64,000 nt of DNA from Psychrobacillus sp044762655 (GCF_044762655.1 NZ_JBIWER010000001.1:310001-374000), one strand, 5' to 3'. Positions 18,198 to 27,035 are shown, numbered from the stretch's first letter. Notes: a model not told the origin generated them from the letters alone. Numbers and translations: made by a program.

Positions 18198-18662
18198 ATG
18201 TCCTTAATATTAGACGAAAAAAACATTGCAACAGCAATCTACACAGTAAACCGTCATGCGAAAACCGCAATTGATAACAAACTACTTTATGAATTGAAAA
18301 AGTTAACAATCAATAAGCTTTTAGCAGAAAACAAGGCAAAGAAGGTAGGACTTCATTTCGTTAGAAATCCGAAGAATAGCCAACAACAGTCCTCAGTCTT
18401 AATCCAGTATGCCGACTACTATTTTCATATGATTCCGGTAAAAGAAGATTTTAAGAACCTCCCACATCTTGGACATCTAGATGATTCTTATCGAAACCCA
18501 ATTCGAAAAATGAATTTAAAGATGGCTAAGCAGTTACTTACCGAATATATTGGTCCTCAACTTATTGCGAAAAAGTCCTCAACCAAACCTGTTGTTTGTA
18601 CTAAGCCCTACATGCGAGAGAATCGAACCAAACGCACAATGAAATCCTATTTAGATAGGTAA
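18198..18662 (+). CDS. ykyB: YkyB family conserved protein
   Basis: 154 residues. The pattern IYTVNRHAKTA, KAKKVGLHFVRNPK, QYADYYFHMIPVKEDFK and LPHLGHLD matches B. subtilis YkyB, a small conserved Bacillales protein of unknown function. The ribosome site AAGGGAGG is well placed before the ATG. The C-terminal ~30 residues are basic and less conserved. As in B. subtilis it lies close to cheV and the fadH/darB block, which supports the call. Confidence 0.85.
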   Translation: MSLILDEKNIATAIYTVNRHAKTAIDNKLLYELKKLTINKLLAENKAKKVGLHFVRNPKNSQQQSSVLIQYADYYFHMIPVKEDFKNLPHLGHLDDSYRNPIRKMNLKMAKQLLTEYIGPQLIAKKSSTKPVVCTKPYMRENRTKRTMKSYLDR

Positions 18663-18732
18663 GCATTTATGAATTTATTATGTAGTCTTTACGATTTATT
18701 AGATAGTTCTATCTCTATATTAAAACTGAATT

Positions 18733-18770
18733 TTTTAAAGAAAGAGGCTGGGACAAACCTTTCTTTAAAA
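18733..18770. repeat. Hairpin enclosing a GGCTGGGACAAA element
   Basis: 12-bp perfect arms TTTTAAAGAAAG / CTTTCTTTAAAA enclose AGGCTGGGACAAAC. The GAGGCTGGGACA core recurs between genes in many Firmicutes. It sits just before the ykyB terminator. Confidence 0.5.
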
Positions 18771-18775
18771 ATGAT

Positions 18776-18822
18776 AAGCCCCGAAAACTTTACTTTTCGT
18801 AAAATTTTCGGGGCTTTCTTTT
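18776..18822 (+). terminator. Terminator downstream of ykyB
   Basis: A perfect 12-bp stem AAGCCCCGAAAA / TTTTCGGGGCTT is followed by TCTTTT. Confidence 0.88.
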
Positions 18823-18835
18823 AGGTTTCTACTAC

Positions 18836-18864
18836 TGTCCTTTTCCGCTACGGCGGACGCTAAC
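18836..18864 (+). repeat. Remnant of intergenic repeat unit A
   Basis: The short stretch TTCCGCTACGGCGGACGCT matches the 5' end of unit A found elsewhere in the window. The rest of the unit is missing. Confidence 0.45.
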
Positions 18865-18869
18865 AAAGC

Positions 18870-19775
18870 CTATAAAATAAACTTATCTATTTTTAAGACT
18901 AGTTCAGCTATTTCTGGTTTACTAATTTGATCTTCTGCACCAACTTGGTCGCCTTTATGACGAAGATCATCTGTTATTAAACTAGAGAATATAAGAACAG
19001 GAAGCTTTGATAAATGATTATGCTCTTTTATCCTTTTGGTTAGTGCATGACCATCCATTTGAGGCATTTCAATGTCTGTTACAACAATTTGCACATGCTC
19101 TGAAATGTCACTCGTTACTGTTGTTAGTTGCTCTAAATAGGTCAACGCATCTAAGCCGTTCTCAAAAAATTCTAAGTTAGCATAACCCGCTTCGATCAGC
19201 GTATCATGTAGCAGTTTACGGAGTAAAGGTGAGTCTTCAGCAATCACAATTTTTTTGTCTGAACGCTCTCGTTTACCAAGCTTTTTCACAGATTCTACAC
19301 TAATACCTGATTCAGGATTAATATCGACTATGATTTTCTCAAAATCTATTAATAGAATCATTTGATCTTGTCTTTTAATAACTCCAATAACATGTGAAGA
19401 GCTTCCTTGGTAAATCTCGGATGGTTTTTCAATTTGATCCCATGATATACGATGAATCTGCGTGACATTATCCACATGGAATATAACACGCTGTTTGTTG
19501 AATTCTGCTACGATAAACTTTTCTTGGTCACTTTTGTTTTGTACCGGTATTCCTAAAACTCTATTCATGCTTACTACAGGCAAGACCTCACCACGAAGTT
19601 GAACAATCCCTTCGACATGTGGATGCGCATGTGGAATAAAAGTAATTGGGATCGGCTGAATTATTTCTTTTACTTTGATTACATTTATACCAAACTTATT
19701 TTGTCCAACTTGAAATTCCACAATTTCTAATTCGTTTGTGCCACTTTCAAGTAATATTCCTTTATGATCGTTCAT
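18870..19775 (-). CDS. cheV: Chemotaxis coupling protein CheV (CheW domain plus receiver)
   Basis: 301 residues. An N-terminal CheW-like domain (about 12-155, with VEGIVQLRGEVLPVVS) is joined to a response-regulator receiver (about 172-298) with acidic pocket AEDS and phospho-acceptor D234 in VVTDIEMPQMDG. CheV links chemoreceptors to the CheA kinase and helps adaptation when phosphorylated. It is a single-gene unit with ribosome site GCAGGAG. Its neighbour ykyB is the same as in B. subtilis. Confidence 0.93.
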   Translation of the reverse strand: MNDHKGILLESGTNELEIVEFQVGQNKFGINVIKVKEIIQPIPITFIPHAHPHVEGIVQLRGEVLPVVSMNRVLGIPVQNKSDQEKFIVAEFNKQRVIFHVDNVTQIHRISWDQIEKPSEIYQGSSSHVIGVIKRQDQMILLIDFEKIIVDINPESGISVESVKKLGKRERSDKKIVIAEDSPLLRKLLHDTLIEAGYANLEFFENGLDALTYLEQLTTVTSDISEHVQIVVTDIEMPQMDGHALTKRIKEHNHLSKLPVLIFSSLITDDLRHKGDQVGAEDQISKPEIAELVLKIDKFIL

Positions 19776-19843
19776 GATGAATCTCCTGCCTTTATAGTTT
19801 GTAATACCACTAGTATAACATGTACTAGTAAAAAGTTACTACA

Positions 19844-20713
19844 TTATATATAGAGATTAACTAAGGCTTGTGTACCATTTTCAGCATAACCTTCATTAAC
19901 TAAATCATCATACAAAGATTTTGCTAGAGTTAAACCAGGTAATTGCAGATTCATCTTTTCTGCCTCTTCCAATGCTATTTTCATGTCCTTCACAAAATGT
20001 TTAATATAAAAGCCTGGCTCATAATCACCCGCAATTATTCTTGGTGCTAAATTACTAAGAGACCACGAACCCGCTGCTCCCGTTGATATCGAACGCAATA
20101 CCTGATCTAAATCTAATCCAGCCTTCTTTCCATACGCTAATGCTTCACAAACGCCTATCATGCCTGAAGCAATAGTTATTTGATTACACATTTTCGTATG
20201 CTGACCTGCTCCAGCTGGTCCTTGGTATAAAATAGTTTCTCCAAATAGATTTAAGATAGGTAGGGCTTGGTCAAAAGTCGACTTCTCTCCTCCACACATA
20301 ATTGAAAGCTTCCCTTGCTGTGCACCAATATCTCCTCCAGAAACAGGTGCATCCAACGAGAGCATCTCTTTCTCATTCGCTTTGTCAGCTATTTTTTTTG
20401 CTAAAGTAGGAGTGGATGTTGTCATATCTATAACCATTAGATTTGGATTGTTTACTTGAAAAATGCCTCTTTCTCCAAAATATACTTCTTCCACGTCATA
20501 AGGGTAACCTACCATTGTAAATAGAACTTCCACTTTTTGGGCAACCTCGCTAGGAGATGACGCCATTTTTGCGCCTTCTTTTACTAGATCAGCCGCCTTT
20601 TCCTTGGTTCTGGTATAAACAGTTACATCATGATTTGCATTTAATAAATGTTTCACCAAGCTTTTGCCCATTACACCGGTGCCGATAAATCCAACCTTCA
20701 TTTGTTTTAACAT
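19844..20713 (-). CDS. ykwC: 3-hydroxyisobutyrate dehydrogenase-family oxidoreductase (YkwC-like)
   Basis: 289 residues. The Rossmann motif GFIGTGVMGKS opens the protein, followed by TMVGYPYDVEEVYFG, substrate motif DAPVSGGDIGAQQG and the catalytic Lys region GQHTKMCNQ. It matches remembered B. subtilis YkwC in length and motifs. It reduces or oxidises a beta-hydroxyacid with NAD(P); the true substrate is unknown. The start is ATG 20713, preceded by TGGGGGA. The frame is open about 150 bases further upstream, but that part contains the terminator of the next gene. Confidence 0.85.
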   Translation of the reverse strand: MLKQMKVGFIGTGVMGKSLVKHLLNANHDVTVYTRTKEKAADLVKEGAKMASSPSEVAQKVEVLFTMVGYPYDVEEVYFGERGIFQVNNPNLMVIDMTTSTPTLAKKIADKANEKEMLSLDAPVSGGDIGAQQGKLSIMCGGEKSTFDQALPILNLFGETILYQGPAGAGQHTKMCNQITIASGMIGVCEALAYGKKAGLDLDQVLRSISTGAAGSWSLSNLAPRIIAGDYEPGFYIKHFVKDMKIALEEAEKMNLQLPGLTLAKSLYDDLVNEGYAENGTQALVNLYI

Positions 20714-20751
20714 AGCTAATCCCCCATTTATATTGTTAATACATTTAGTGT

Positions 20752-20796
20752 ACCAAAAAAAGAGGACCATCCATATAACTTTTGGATGATCCTTAA
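20752..20796 (-). terminator. Terminator of the second MoxR cluster
   Basis: Stem GGACCATCC / GGATGATCC (one wobble pair) is followed on the minus strand by CTCTTTTTTT, downstream of the gene ending at 20856. Confidence 0.75.
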
Positions 20797-20855
20797 AAAA
20801 GGGGGAAATGAGAATGTTGCTGTGTTCTTTATTAATATGCCCCGTTCTATATTTT

Positions 20856-22097
20856 TTAAACATCTTTTTCGAAAAAAAATGTTATTTTTATTTCTTCTAG
20901 ATTTGAGAGGAATAATTCGGCTTTCTCTGAAGATATAGTTACATCGCCATATCTTAATTCTTCATAAATTTGAAAGAACTCATTCTTCACTGGCCATTTC
21001 ATCCTTAGAAACCACTCGCGTACAGTTTCACTCTTTGTTCTGTGAAAACCATAGAAGGAAGCCTCTACTTCAAATTCTTTATATTTTTCTCTTAACAGAG
21101 AGGTATTTACTTTATAAAGTGATAGCTGACCATTCAGTTGCTTTTCCTCCTGATCCTCTAGTTCTTTGTTTAAATAATGAATAACACTGGGCTTTGTCGT
21201 TATTGTATCTGATTTATTTTTCAATAAAAATCGAACAAATAATATTATGACTATAGCAGATATTGCAAAGAGAATTATTTCAAACAAAAAGCCATCTCCA
21301 ATAAATCCCTCGAACGATTCAGGTGGTTCCAATTCCGTTTGCTCTTCTGACTGGATACGTTCGGTTTCTTCCGGTGTTTTAATTTCTAACTTACTTAATA
21401 GCTTTTCTAGATATTCTAATAACGGTAGGAATGGAATAATAGCAATACTAACAACCTTCTCTAATAGAATATCAAGCACTTTTCTTATAAATGGAATGAC
21501 AAAATATAAGCCTGTCGATAAACCCGCTATACATAACAAACCTAGGATAAATCCCCCTACCACATAAGTAAGAGATGCTGAATTTTGTTTGTTCGTACTG
21601 ATCCAAACAGCATACAAACGCATTGCAACAAATATTACTATCCCCGAAATAACTACGCTATATGAAGTGGTTGAATAATCGTCCAACTTCAGAATAAAGC
21701 CAATAAAATGAACGGCTAAAAATACTAAAAAGTAGTAAATAAAATAGTCACTTTCATACGTTTGATCATCCTGCTCTTTAAGAAATCTTACTTGTACACG
21801 CCATATCGAAATCCCACTGCCAACTAAAAATAACCAAAAAGGAGAATGAAACAAAAATAATATTAAGAGAACAATGGTAGGAATTATAAATGGAATAATG
21901 GGATTTGGACCAGTTCTACTAAATATTATTTGAACGAGAATAGCGATAATAATTTGAAGGATGATCCATAAAAAAGGTAATGTAAAAGTCGTTTCATGCT
22001 GGACTATAACTAAAAGTAGTGCAATGATCCATACATCTTTAATGTATTTCCCCATTGACTGTGCCTGAACTTTTATAGGGTTAATCATATTATCCAC
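20856..22097 (-). CDS. Polytopic membrane protein of the second MoxR cluster (DUF4129-like C-terminus)
   Basis: 413 residues from a GTG start with AGGGGGC nine bases upstream. About seven to eight hydrophobic segments occupy residues 20-300, interrupted by an acidic Glu-rich loop (about 245-270). The soluble C-terminus contains REWFLRMKWP and IYEELRYGD, which resemble DUF4129 tails of transglutaminase-type proteins next to MoxR and DUF58. The catalytic Cys-His-Asp transglutaminase domain itself is absent. It overlaps the DUF58 gene by eight bases. The role is unknown. Confidence 0.7.
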   Translation of the reverse strand: MDNMINPIKVQAQSMGKYIKDVWIIALLLVIVQHETTFTLPFLWIILQIIIAILVQIIFSRTGPNPIIPFIIPTIVLLILFLFHSPFWLFLVGSGISIWRVQVRFLKEQDDQTYESDYFIYYFLVFLAVHFIGFILKLDDYSTTSYSVVISGIVIFVAMRLYAVWISTNKQNSASLTYVVGGFILGLLCIAGLSTGLYFVIPFIRKVLDILLEKVVSIAIIPFLPLLEYLEKLLSKLEIKTPEETERIQSEEQTELEPPESFEGFIGDGFLFEIILFAISAIVIILFVRFLLKNKSDTITTKPSVIHYLNKELEDQEEKQLNGQLSLYKVNTSLLREKYKEFEVEASFYGFHRTKSETVREWFLRMKWPVKNEFFQIYEELRYGDVTISSEKAELFLSNLEEIKITFFFEKDV

Positions 22098-23250
22098 GTG
22101 AGATGCCCCCTATCTTCGCAGGCGATTTATATATAACATTTGTTCGTTGCTCCCAATTATGGAGTAAAGGGCTATGCTTTTCTGTATATGGCGACATCAC
22201 ATACGTTGCAACTGGTAGCTCCTCATGTATATTTATATATGCTAGTAATTTATCAAAAGGAATAATACTATTAGCAATCGATAGAATCGATAGTATTTCC
22301 ATTGCCTTTATACGATGGGAATCCCCACTACCTAAAGGTAGATACACAAACGGCACCTTTCCGGGAGCTCGAACATTAATAGCAAACGAAAAAGGGATAT
22401 CTTCCTTATAGCAAGCATCTATGTATGAAGCAAGCCACTCTAACTTCTGTTCAAAATCAGACAGAACACTGTACTTTTCTCCAACATGGACAATAAATAA
22501 AACCGACACATTAGCTACACGTGTAAAAACCTTCGTCTGCAACTGCCCAGTCTTTGCAGTCGCCTTCCAATGTATATGATGAAACTGATCCCCTGGCGCA
22601 TATTCCCGTGTACCTACTGGGAAGAAAGGATCATCAAACAAAGAGGAATTTAATGCCAAATCTCCTTGCTTTAGTTTAGATGGCACAAAACTTTCTTTAA
22701 TATCATATATATTAGGGAAAACAATGGCATCTAGTAATATATAAGGTTTATATTCCAATATGATAGATCCATCGGTTAAAGGATGAGGTATTTGGACTTC
22801 CAGTTGTTTTATCCTCGCAAGACCTCTGCTCACTCCTTGAATAGGTACCTTTAAGGAGACACTTTTTCTATATCCAATCGAAAAAGGTATTTTAACTTCG
22901 TGAAAGTCACCTATTAATGTATTAGGTATTCCATCTGGCTTAATAGTTGTTTGAAATGTAATGGTTAAAATTGCGTTCCAAATCGGTAACCCTTTATTAT
23001 GAAAAGTAAATGTAAAATCTGAAGTTATATTTGTCATTAATCGTACTCTTTTTTTATCATTGACAAATTCAAATTTTTTTCCTACTTGGCGATAATAAAT
23101 TATTTGTACTAGCGCGACTAACAATAAAAATGAAATAACTGCAACAAAGGTAAACTGCTTGAAGAGAAAACTTAGAATAACAGCAAATACGAGGAAATCT
23201 ATGTACATCTTCGTATTCCTCATGCCTGAACCATGACGATTCCAATTCAT
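22090..23250 (-). CDS. DUF58 family membrane protein (second copy)
   Basis: 386 residues. Two N-terminal membrane helices are followed by a beta-rich domain and the DUF58 motif REYAPGDQFHHIHWKATAKT in the C-terminal half. The layout matches B. subtilis YeaD. The ATG overlaps the MoxR stop (ATGA), so the genes are coupled. It differs from the soluble DUF58 protein at 5859-6734, which indicates two independent modules rather than a recent duplication. Confidence 0.85.
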   Translation of the reverse strand: MNWNRHGSGMRNTKMYIDFLVFAVILSFLFKQFTFVAVISFLLLVALVQIIYYRQVGKKFEFVNDKKRVRLMTNITSDFTFTFHNKGLPIWNAILTITFQTTIKPDGIPNTLIGDFHEVKIPFSIGYRKSVSLKVPIQGVSRGLARIKQLEVQIPHPLTDGSIILEYKPYILLDAIVFPNIYDIKESFVPSKLKQGDLALNSSLFDDPFFPVGTREYAPGDQFHHIHWKATAKTGQLQTKVFTRVANVSVLFIVHVGEKYSVLSDFEQKLEWLASYIDACYKEDIPFSFAINVRAPGKVPFVYLPLGSGDSHRIKAMEILSILSIANSIIPFDKLLAYINIHEELPVATYVMSPYTEKHSPLLHNWEQRTNVIYKSPAKIGGISRG

Positions 23251-24185
23251 CGTATATTAGCCTCAACAGGTGCTTCTACCTCTTCTACTATTGTTTTGAG
23301 AATTTCGGTTAAATCATGTATAAGCATACCTTGTGAGGATAACTTCATCCGGTGAAGACATACTGGTTCAATAACATTTTTCACATCATCTGGCGTCACA
23401 AATCCTCTATTATTAATAAATGCATATGCCTTTGCGGCTTGTAAGACTGCTAAAGATGCTCGGCTACTTAATCCTAGTTCTATGTATGGATGATTTCTTG
23501 TATAGTGCACAATTTGAATGATATATGTCATGATATCCTCATGGACAGTTACTTCTTTTACTTGTTCTGACCACTCCTGGATTTGATTCAATGTAACAAC
23601 TTTTTCGATATTTACTTTTCCTGGTGTGCGACCAAATTGCTGCAGAATACTTTTTTCCTGTTCCTGCGAAGGATAATCTATCGTCAACTTAAATAAAAAA
23701 CGATCTAATTGTGCGGCTGGCAAAGGAAAAGTCCCCTGTTGCGATTCTACTGGATTTTGTGTAGCAATTACCATGAATGGCTTTAAAAGAGGAATCGTTT
23801 CCCCGTCAATGGAAACCTGTTTTTCTTCCATTGCTTCCAACAAACTAGACTGGGTTCGTGGAGTGGCACGATTGATCTCATCTGCAAGTAATATATTACT
23901 CATTACTGGTCCTACGCGAAGAACGAATTCTTGTTTTTGTGGATGAAAATAGCTAATACCCGTAACATCTGAAGGCAATACGTCTGGTGTAAATTGTAAA
24001 CGTTTAAATTCACCATGAATAGCTTCTGCAAAAGCCTTAGCCATCATCGTTTTCCCCGAGCCGGGTACACTCTCTAATAGGACATGACCTTCTACTAACA
24101 ACCCCATTAGCATAAAGTTAATTTCTTTTTCTCTTCCAACAATGGCTTTATTCAGTTCCCTTTGTAATAATGATATACTACTCAA
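23247..24185 (-). CDS. MoxR-family AAA+ ATPase (second copy, YeaC-like)
   Basis: 312 residues from a TTG start (AAGGGGAG ribosome site). Walker A SVPGSGKT, Walker B LLADEINRATPRTQS, and ATQNPVESQQGTFPLPAAQL are intact. The cluster order moxR-DUF58-membrane protein is that of B. subtilis yeaC-yeaD-yebA, except that the third protein lacks the transglutaminase domain. The first gene of the unit appears to be the small Spo0E-like gene 20 bases upstream. Confidence 0.92.
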   Translation of the reverse strand: MSSISLLQRELNKAIVGREKEINFMLMGLLVEGHVLLESVPGSGKTMMAKAFAEAIHGEFKRLQFTPDVLPSDVTGISYFHPQKQEFVLRVGPVMSNILLADEINRATPRTQSSLLEAMEEKQVSIDGETIPLLKPFMVIATQNPVESQQGTFPLPAAQLDRFLFKLTIDYPSQEQEKSILQQFGRTPGKVNIEKVVTLNQIQEWSEQVKEVTVHEDIMTYIIQIVHYTRNHPYIELGLSSRASLAVLQAAKAYAFINNRGFVTPDDVKNVIEPVCLHRMKLSSQGMLIHDLTEILKTIVEEVEAPVEANIR

Positions 24186-24205
24186 TTAATTCTCTCCCCT
24201 TGTTA

Positions 24206-24379
24206 TCACTCTATTTTAGTTTTCTCTTCATCCGTATTAATATATTGAAATTCATTTAATAACTGATCTAACTCTTCACTCAATTTAATCGTATCAGTGT
24301 TTAAAACACCTTTTTCTAAGGCTGATCTGTACATTTTTTCCCTAGTACACTCTAATCTTTTTAAACTTTTCTCTGACAT
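24206..24379 (-). CDS. Spo0E-like aspartyl-phosphate phosphatase
   Basis: 57 residues. The segment LSEELDQLLNEFQ matches the Spo0E-family signature (S-[QE]-E-L-D, then L-L-N-x-[YF]-Q). The protein is a predicted two-helix hairpin of normal family length. Members (Spo0E, YisI, YnzD) dephosphorylate Spo0A~P and delay sporulation. AAGGAG lies nine bases before the ATG. The gap to the moxR start is only 20 bases and has no terminator, so it is probably co-transcribed with the second MoxR cluster. Confidence 0.8.
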   Translation of the reverse strand: MSEKSLKRLECTREKMYRSALEKGVLNTDTIKLSEELDQLLNEFQYINTDEEKTKIE

Positions 24380-24472
24380 ATTGAATCGCTCCTTTTAACA
24401 TGTATATTCTTTTCAGTATACCTGTTGAAGACAGAGACTAAACCAATAAGTGTGCGACAATTTATGACATCT

Positions 24473-24682
24473 TTAACTCCTAGGAACCTCTAAATATGTA
24501 TATACTACCTGTCCTCCTTGTTTTGCATTACCAGAAAAATGTTTAAAATCCTCACGTTGTACTAAAACTTCTCTTAAAGCGATAAAATCATTTTTTTCAA
24601 TTACTATTTCGTTAATTTCTCCACTTTGTAGCATATTAAGTTTTACTTCATATGATTCTTGCATTTGTTCAAATCCTTTCAT
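24473..24682 (-). CDS. Small conserved hypothetical protein, 69 residues
   Basis: Soluble, mixed alpha/beta composition, beginning MKGFEQMQESYEVKLNMLQSG. I do not recognise the family. The start is plausible but its ribosome site is weak. It is divergent from the ykvS-like gene, with which it shares a 107-bp AT-rich promoter region. Confidence 0.6.
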   Translation of the reverse strand: MKGFEQMQESYEVKLNMLQSGEINEIVIEKNDFIALREVLVQREDFKHFSGNAKQGGQVVYTYLEVPRS

Positions 24683-24789
24683 CTATTATTTTCAATATTT
24701 TTTTAAGAAGTTTAGTTAAAATACTTTACGTATGAGTAATTTTAAGGCAAACTGTATTATATTATGTTCTTAAGGGGATGGAACACTCT

Positions 24790-24978
24790 ATGAAAATAGC
24801 TGAAGTTGGGAATATCATAGAATTTAAAGATGGTCTTCAAGGTATTGTAGAGAAAGTAAATGAAAATTCGGTAATAGTTAATTTAACTTATATGGAAAAC
24901 TTTAATGAACTGGAGACCGAAGAGAAAACAGTTATTAATCACAAGCGTTATAAAATATTATATAGTAATGAAGATTAA
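24790..24978 (+). CDS. ykvS: YkvS-like DUF2187 small protein
   Basis: 62 residues. EVGNIIEFKDGLQGIVEKVNENSVIVNLTYMENF is the core of the DUF2187 family, a KOW-like small beta barrel of unknown function. I placed the start at ATG 24790 because AAGGGGATGG lies at normal distance before it. The ATG twelve bases earlier overlaps that ribosome site. A short hairpin with a T7 tail (24986-25018) follows. Confidence 0.75.
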   Translation: MKIAEVGNIIEFKDGLQGIVEKVNENSVIVNLTYMENFNELETEEKTVINHKRYKILYSNED

Positions 24979-25040
24979 ACGTCATGCCGTTCCTCTCGAT
25001 TAGATGGACGGTTTTTTTAAATATTAGAAGGATGTGTATT

Positions 25041-25652
25041 ATGTTTCGTCAATCTCCAATATATCAACTAGTAATTTCATTAATTCTGGCCTATTGTCTA
25101 TCCTGGATTGCTTTTTCAAATGAAAAAGTTTTTTGGTACTTTTATACTTTCTCCGTATTTTTCCTTATGGCAGCTTTTTTCTATTATTCCAAAATCGAAG
25201 AAGACAACAATTCTATTCGCTTAATTTTTCTTGGGATTATGTTCGGCGTGCTTTCTTACGCTGGCATGCTAGGTGCTTATCTCTTATTAGAAATGGGACC
25301 AGCATATTGGACAAGCAGTATTCATAATTTTTTAAGCCATTTTGGACCAACAACCATTTGGCATTTTCTATTATTAATATTCATCATTGCTCCTGGGGAA
25401 GAGCTTTTTTGGAGAGGATTAATCCAAGAGCAATTGAAAAAATTTATGCAGCCAAAGTATGCTGTTATTTTAAGTTCTTTGCTATTTGGTTTGTCGTTCA
25501 TTTTCACTGGTTTTTGGATAGGTATATTAGGAGGATTTTTCGTTGGTATTATCTTTGGTATACTATACGAGTGGAAAAGAAGTATCACTGCTATTGTTCT
25601 CGCACATATTACATTGCTAGTGCTATTGTTTTTAATTTTGCCTTTCCATTGA
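25041..25652 (+). CDS. CPBP-family intramembrane metalloprotease
   Basis: 203 residues with about six to seven membrane helices. The CPBP (Abi) motif APGEELFWRGL supplies the EExxxR glutamates and arginine, and two later helix motifs carry the conserved aromatic and His residues (FGLSFIFTGF, LAHI). GAAGGATG precedes ATG 25041; the frame extends back to 24984 but without a ribosome site. Such proteases process membrane or peptide substrates; some act in bacteriocin self-immunity. The target here is unknown. Confidence 0.8.
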   Translation: MFRQSPIYQLVISLILAYCLSWIAFSNEKVFWYFYTFSVFFLMAAFFYYSKIEEDNNSIRLIFLGIMFGVLSYAGMLGAYLLLEMGPAYWTSSIHNFLSHFGPTTIWHFLLLIFIIAPGEELFWRGLIQEQLKKFMQPKYAVILSSLLFGLSFIFTGFWIGILGGFFVGIIFGILYEWKRSITAIVLAHITLLVLLFLILPFH

Positions 25653-25697
25653 AACATATGAAGACCTTTATCGTCCAAATACAAAAGGAGCTGAATT

Positions 25698-26351
25698 ATG
25701 ATGAAAAAAATTTATTCAATGCTGACAATCCTCTTACTAACAGTTATACTCGCGGCCTGCGGAACAAGCACAACAACAGAAGAACAAGATAAGACTGGAG
25801 AAACAGTAACTGAAAATACGGAACAAACAACTCCTGAGGTAACGGAGAATACAGAAACTGAGACTGAAACCGCTACAGACACTGATTCAGCACAATCTGC
25901 TGAGTCTCCGGAAGTAGTATTAGAAGGAACTACTACGGAAAGTGATAGTCAAAACTATTCCATCACAGTGGTCGAAGGTTATGAGCTAACTGGAGAAGAA
26001 CCTAATAAAGACCTATTGTTCAATCAAAACAACGATTTACAGTCCATGCGTATTGAAACTTTCTCAGCAGATCAAGCAACTATCGAGGGAATTCAAGAAA
26101 ATTTAGTTACAACTTTACAAGCTTCCAATGAATCTTCTACTGTTACAGAAATTCAAGACGAAAATCTTATTCCAACAAATGAAGATATAAAAAATACTTC
26201 TGCACATCAAATTGATACCCCTGAAGGTAAAGTTTCAGGTTATGTATTTGAACGAGAAGGACTTATTGTTAAACTAACAATATTTGACACAGTTGAGTCA
26301 CCTGCCCTTGAAACATTTGTACAAATGGCAGAAACAATTAAAACTAAATAA
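25698..26351 (+). CDS. Lipoprotein with acidic Thr/Glu-rich linker
   Basis: 217 residues. The signal peptide ends in lipobox LAAC (Cys about 22). A 60-residue stretch of Glu, Thr and Asp follows, and a folded domain begins near residue 80 (NYSITVVEGYELTGEEPNK). The protein should be tethered to the outer face of the membrane with the folded domain held away from it. The family is not recognised. AAAGGAG lies before the ATG. The CPBP gene is 45 bases upstream, so the two may be co-transcribed. Confidence 0.75.
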   Translation: MMKKIYSMLTILLLTVILAACGTSTTTEEQDKTGETVTENTEQTTPEVTENTETETETATDTDSAQSAESPEVVLEGTTTESDSQNYSITVVEGYELTGEEPNKDLLFNQNNDLQSMRIETFSADQATIEGIQENLVTTLQASNESSTVTEIQDENLIPTNEDIKNTSAHQIDTPEGKVSGYVFEREGLIVKLTIFDTVESPALETFVQMAETIKTK

Positions 26352-26358
26352 TAGTTTA

Positions 26359-26403
26359 AGAGCGTGAGATAGTGAGCAATACACTAACTACCGCTCTCTT
26401 TTT
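26359..26403 (+). terminator. Terminator of the lipoprotein gene
   Basis: Outer arms AGAGCG / CGCTCT, with an inner AGTG / CACT pair, are followed by CTTTTTTCG. Confidence 0.6.
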
Positions 26404-26482
26404 TCGTGAACTTAAATTTAAATCCGGGCAAAAAAAGGCTAGGAATATTAAGGAAATCAGTAGTATTATTTATTCTTTCTTA

Positions 26483-26516
26483 TAAAAAAACCTTCGATCC
26501 TGTTACAGGCTCGAAG
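26483..26516 (-). terminator. Terminator of the MarR-family gene
   Basis: Stem CTTCGA-x-CCTG / CAGG-x-TCGAAG with a 3-base loop is followed on the minus strand by a T7 run. Confidence 0.85.
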
Positions 26517-26523
26517 TTTCTTT

Positions 26524-26970
26524 TTAATACGATAAGTTTTTAATAGATAGACCTAATTTTTTTATGAGTTCAATTACATCCTGCTTCTCATCTTCCGATA
26601 ATGCATCCATCAGACTGACTAATTGTTCTTCATGGCGCGGGAATAACTCATCCATAAATTTTGAACCTTCTGCAGATATTTCTGCATATGTCACACGTCT
26701 ATCAGTTGGACTAGACACTCGATTAACATAGCCTCGTCCCTCTAATTTATCAACAACATATGTGATAGAACCGCTTGCTAATAAAATCTTATTACCAATT
26801 TGCTGAAGTGGCTGTTTACCTTTATGATACAAAAGCTCCATTACAGCAAATTCAGTGGGATTTAAACCGTTTTCTTGAAAAAACTGATTGGTACACTCGT
26901 GAATTACTTTATGGGCACGTGACAATACTATGAATAGTTTTAGAGCACTGGTAGTTTTTTCTGCTGTCAT
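26524..26970 (-). CDS. MarR-family transcriptional regulator (MhqR-like)
   Basis: 148 residues. The winged-helix core reads LNPTEFAVMELLYHKGKQPLQ, ILLASGSITYVVDKLE and VSSPTDRRVTYAEIS, which fits the MhqR/YkvE branch that senses quinones or aldehydes. The DRR of the wing is intact. There is no Cys in the usual redox position near the N-terminus, although Cys26 is present. GAGGATG precedes the ATG. No target gene is adjacent in the expected arrangement, so the regulon is unknown. Confidence 0.82.
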   Translation of the reverse strand: MTAEKTTSALKLFIVLSRAHKVIHECTNQFFQENGLNPTEFAVMELLYHKGKQPLQQIGNKILLASGSITYVVDKLEGRGYVNRVSSPTDRRVTYAEISAEGSKFMDELFPRHEEQLVSLMDALSEDEKQDVIELIKKLGLSIKNLSY

Positions 26971-27035
26971 ATTACTTCATCCTCACCTATATTAAATACA
27001 TTAACAACTATTATATAGGTCCGTGGTTTAAATTG

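Noticed and set aside
24778..24789. Earlier ATG of the ykvS-like gene
   Set aside because: It overlaps the GGGG of the ribosome site; the ATG at 24790 has normal spacing.
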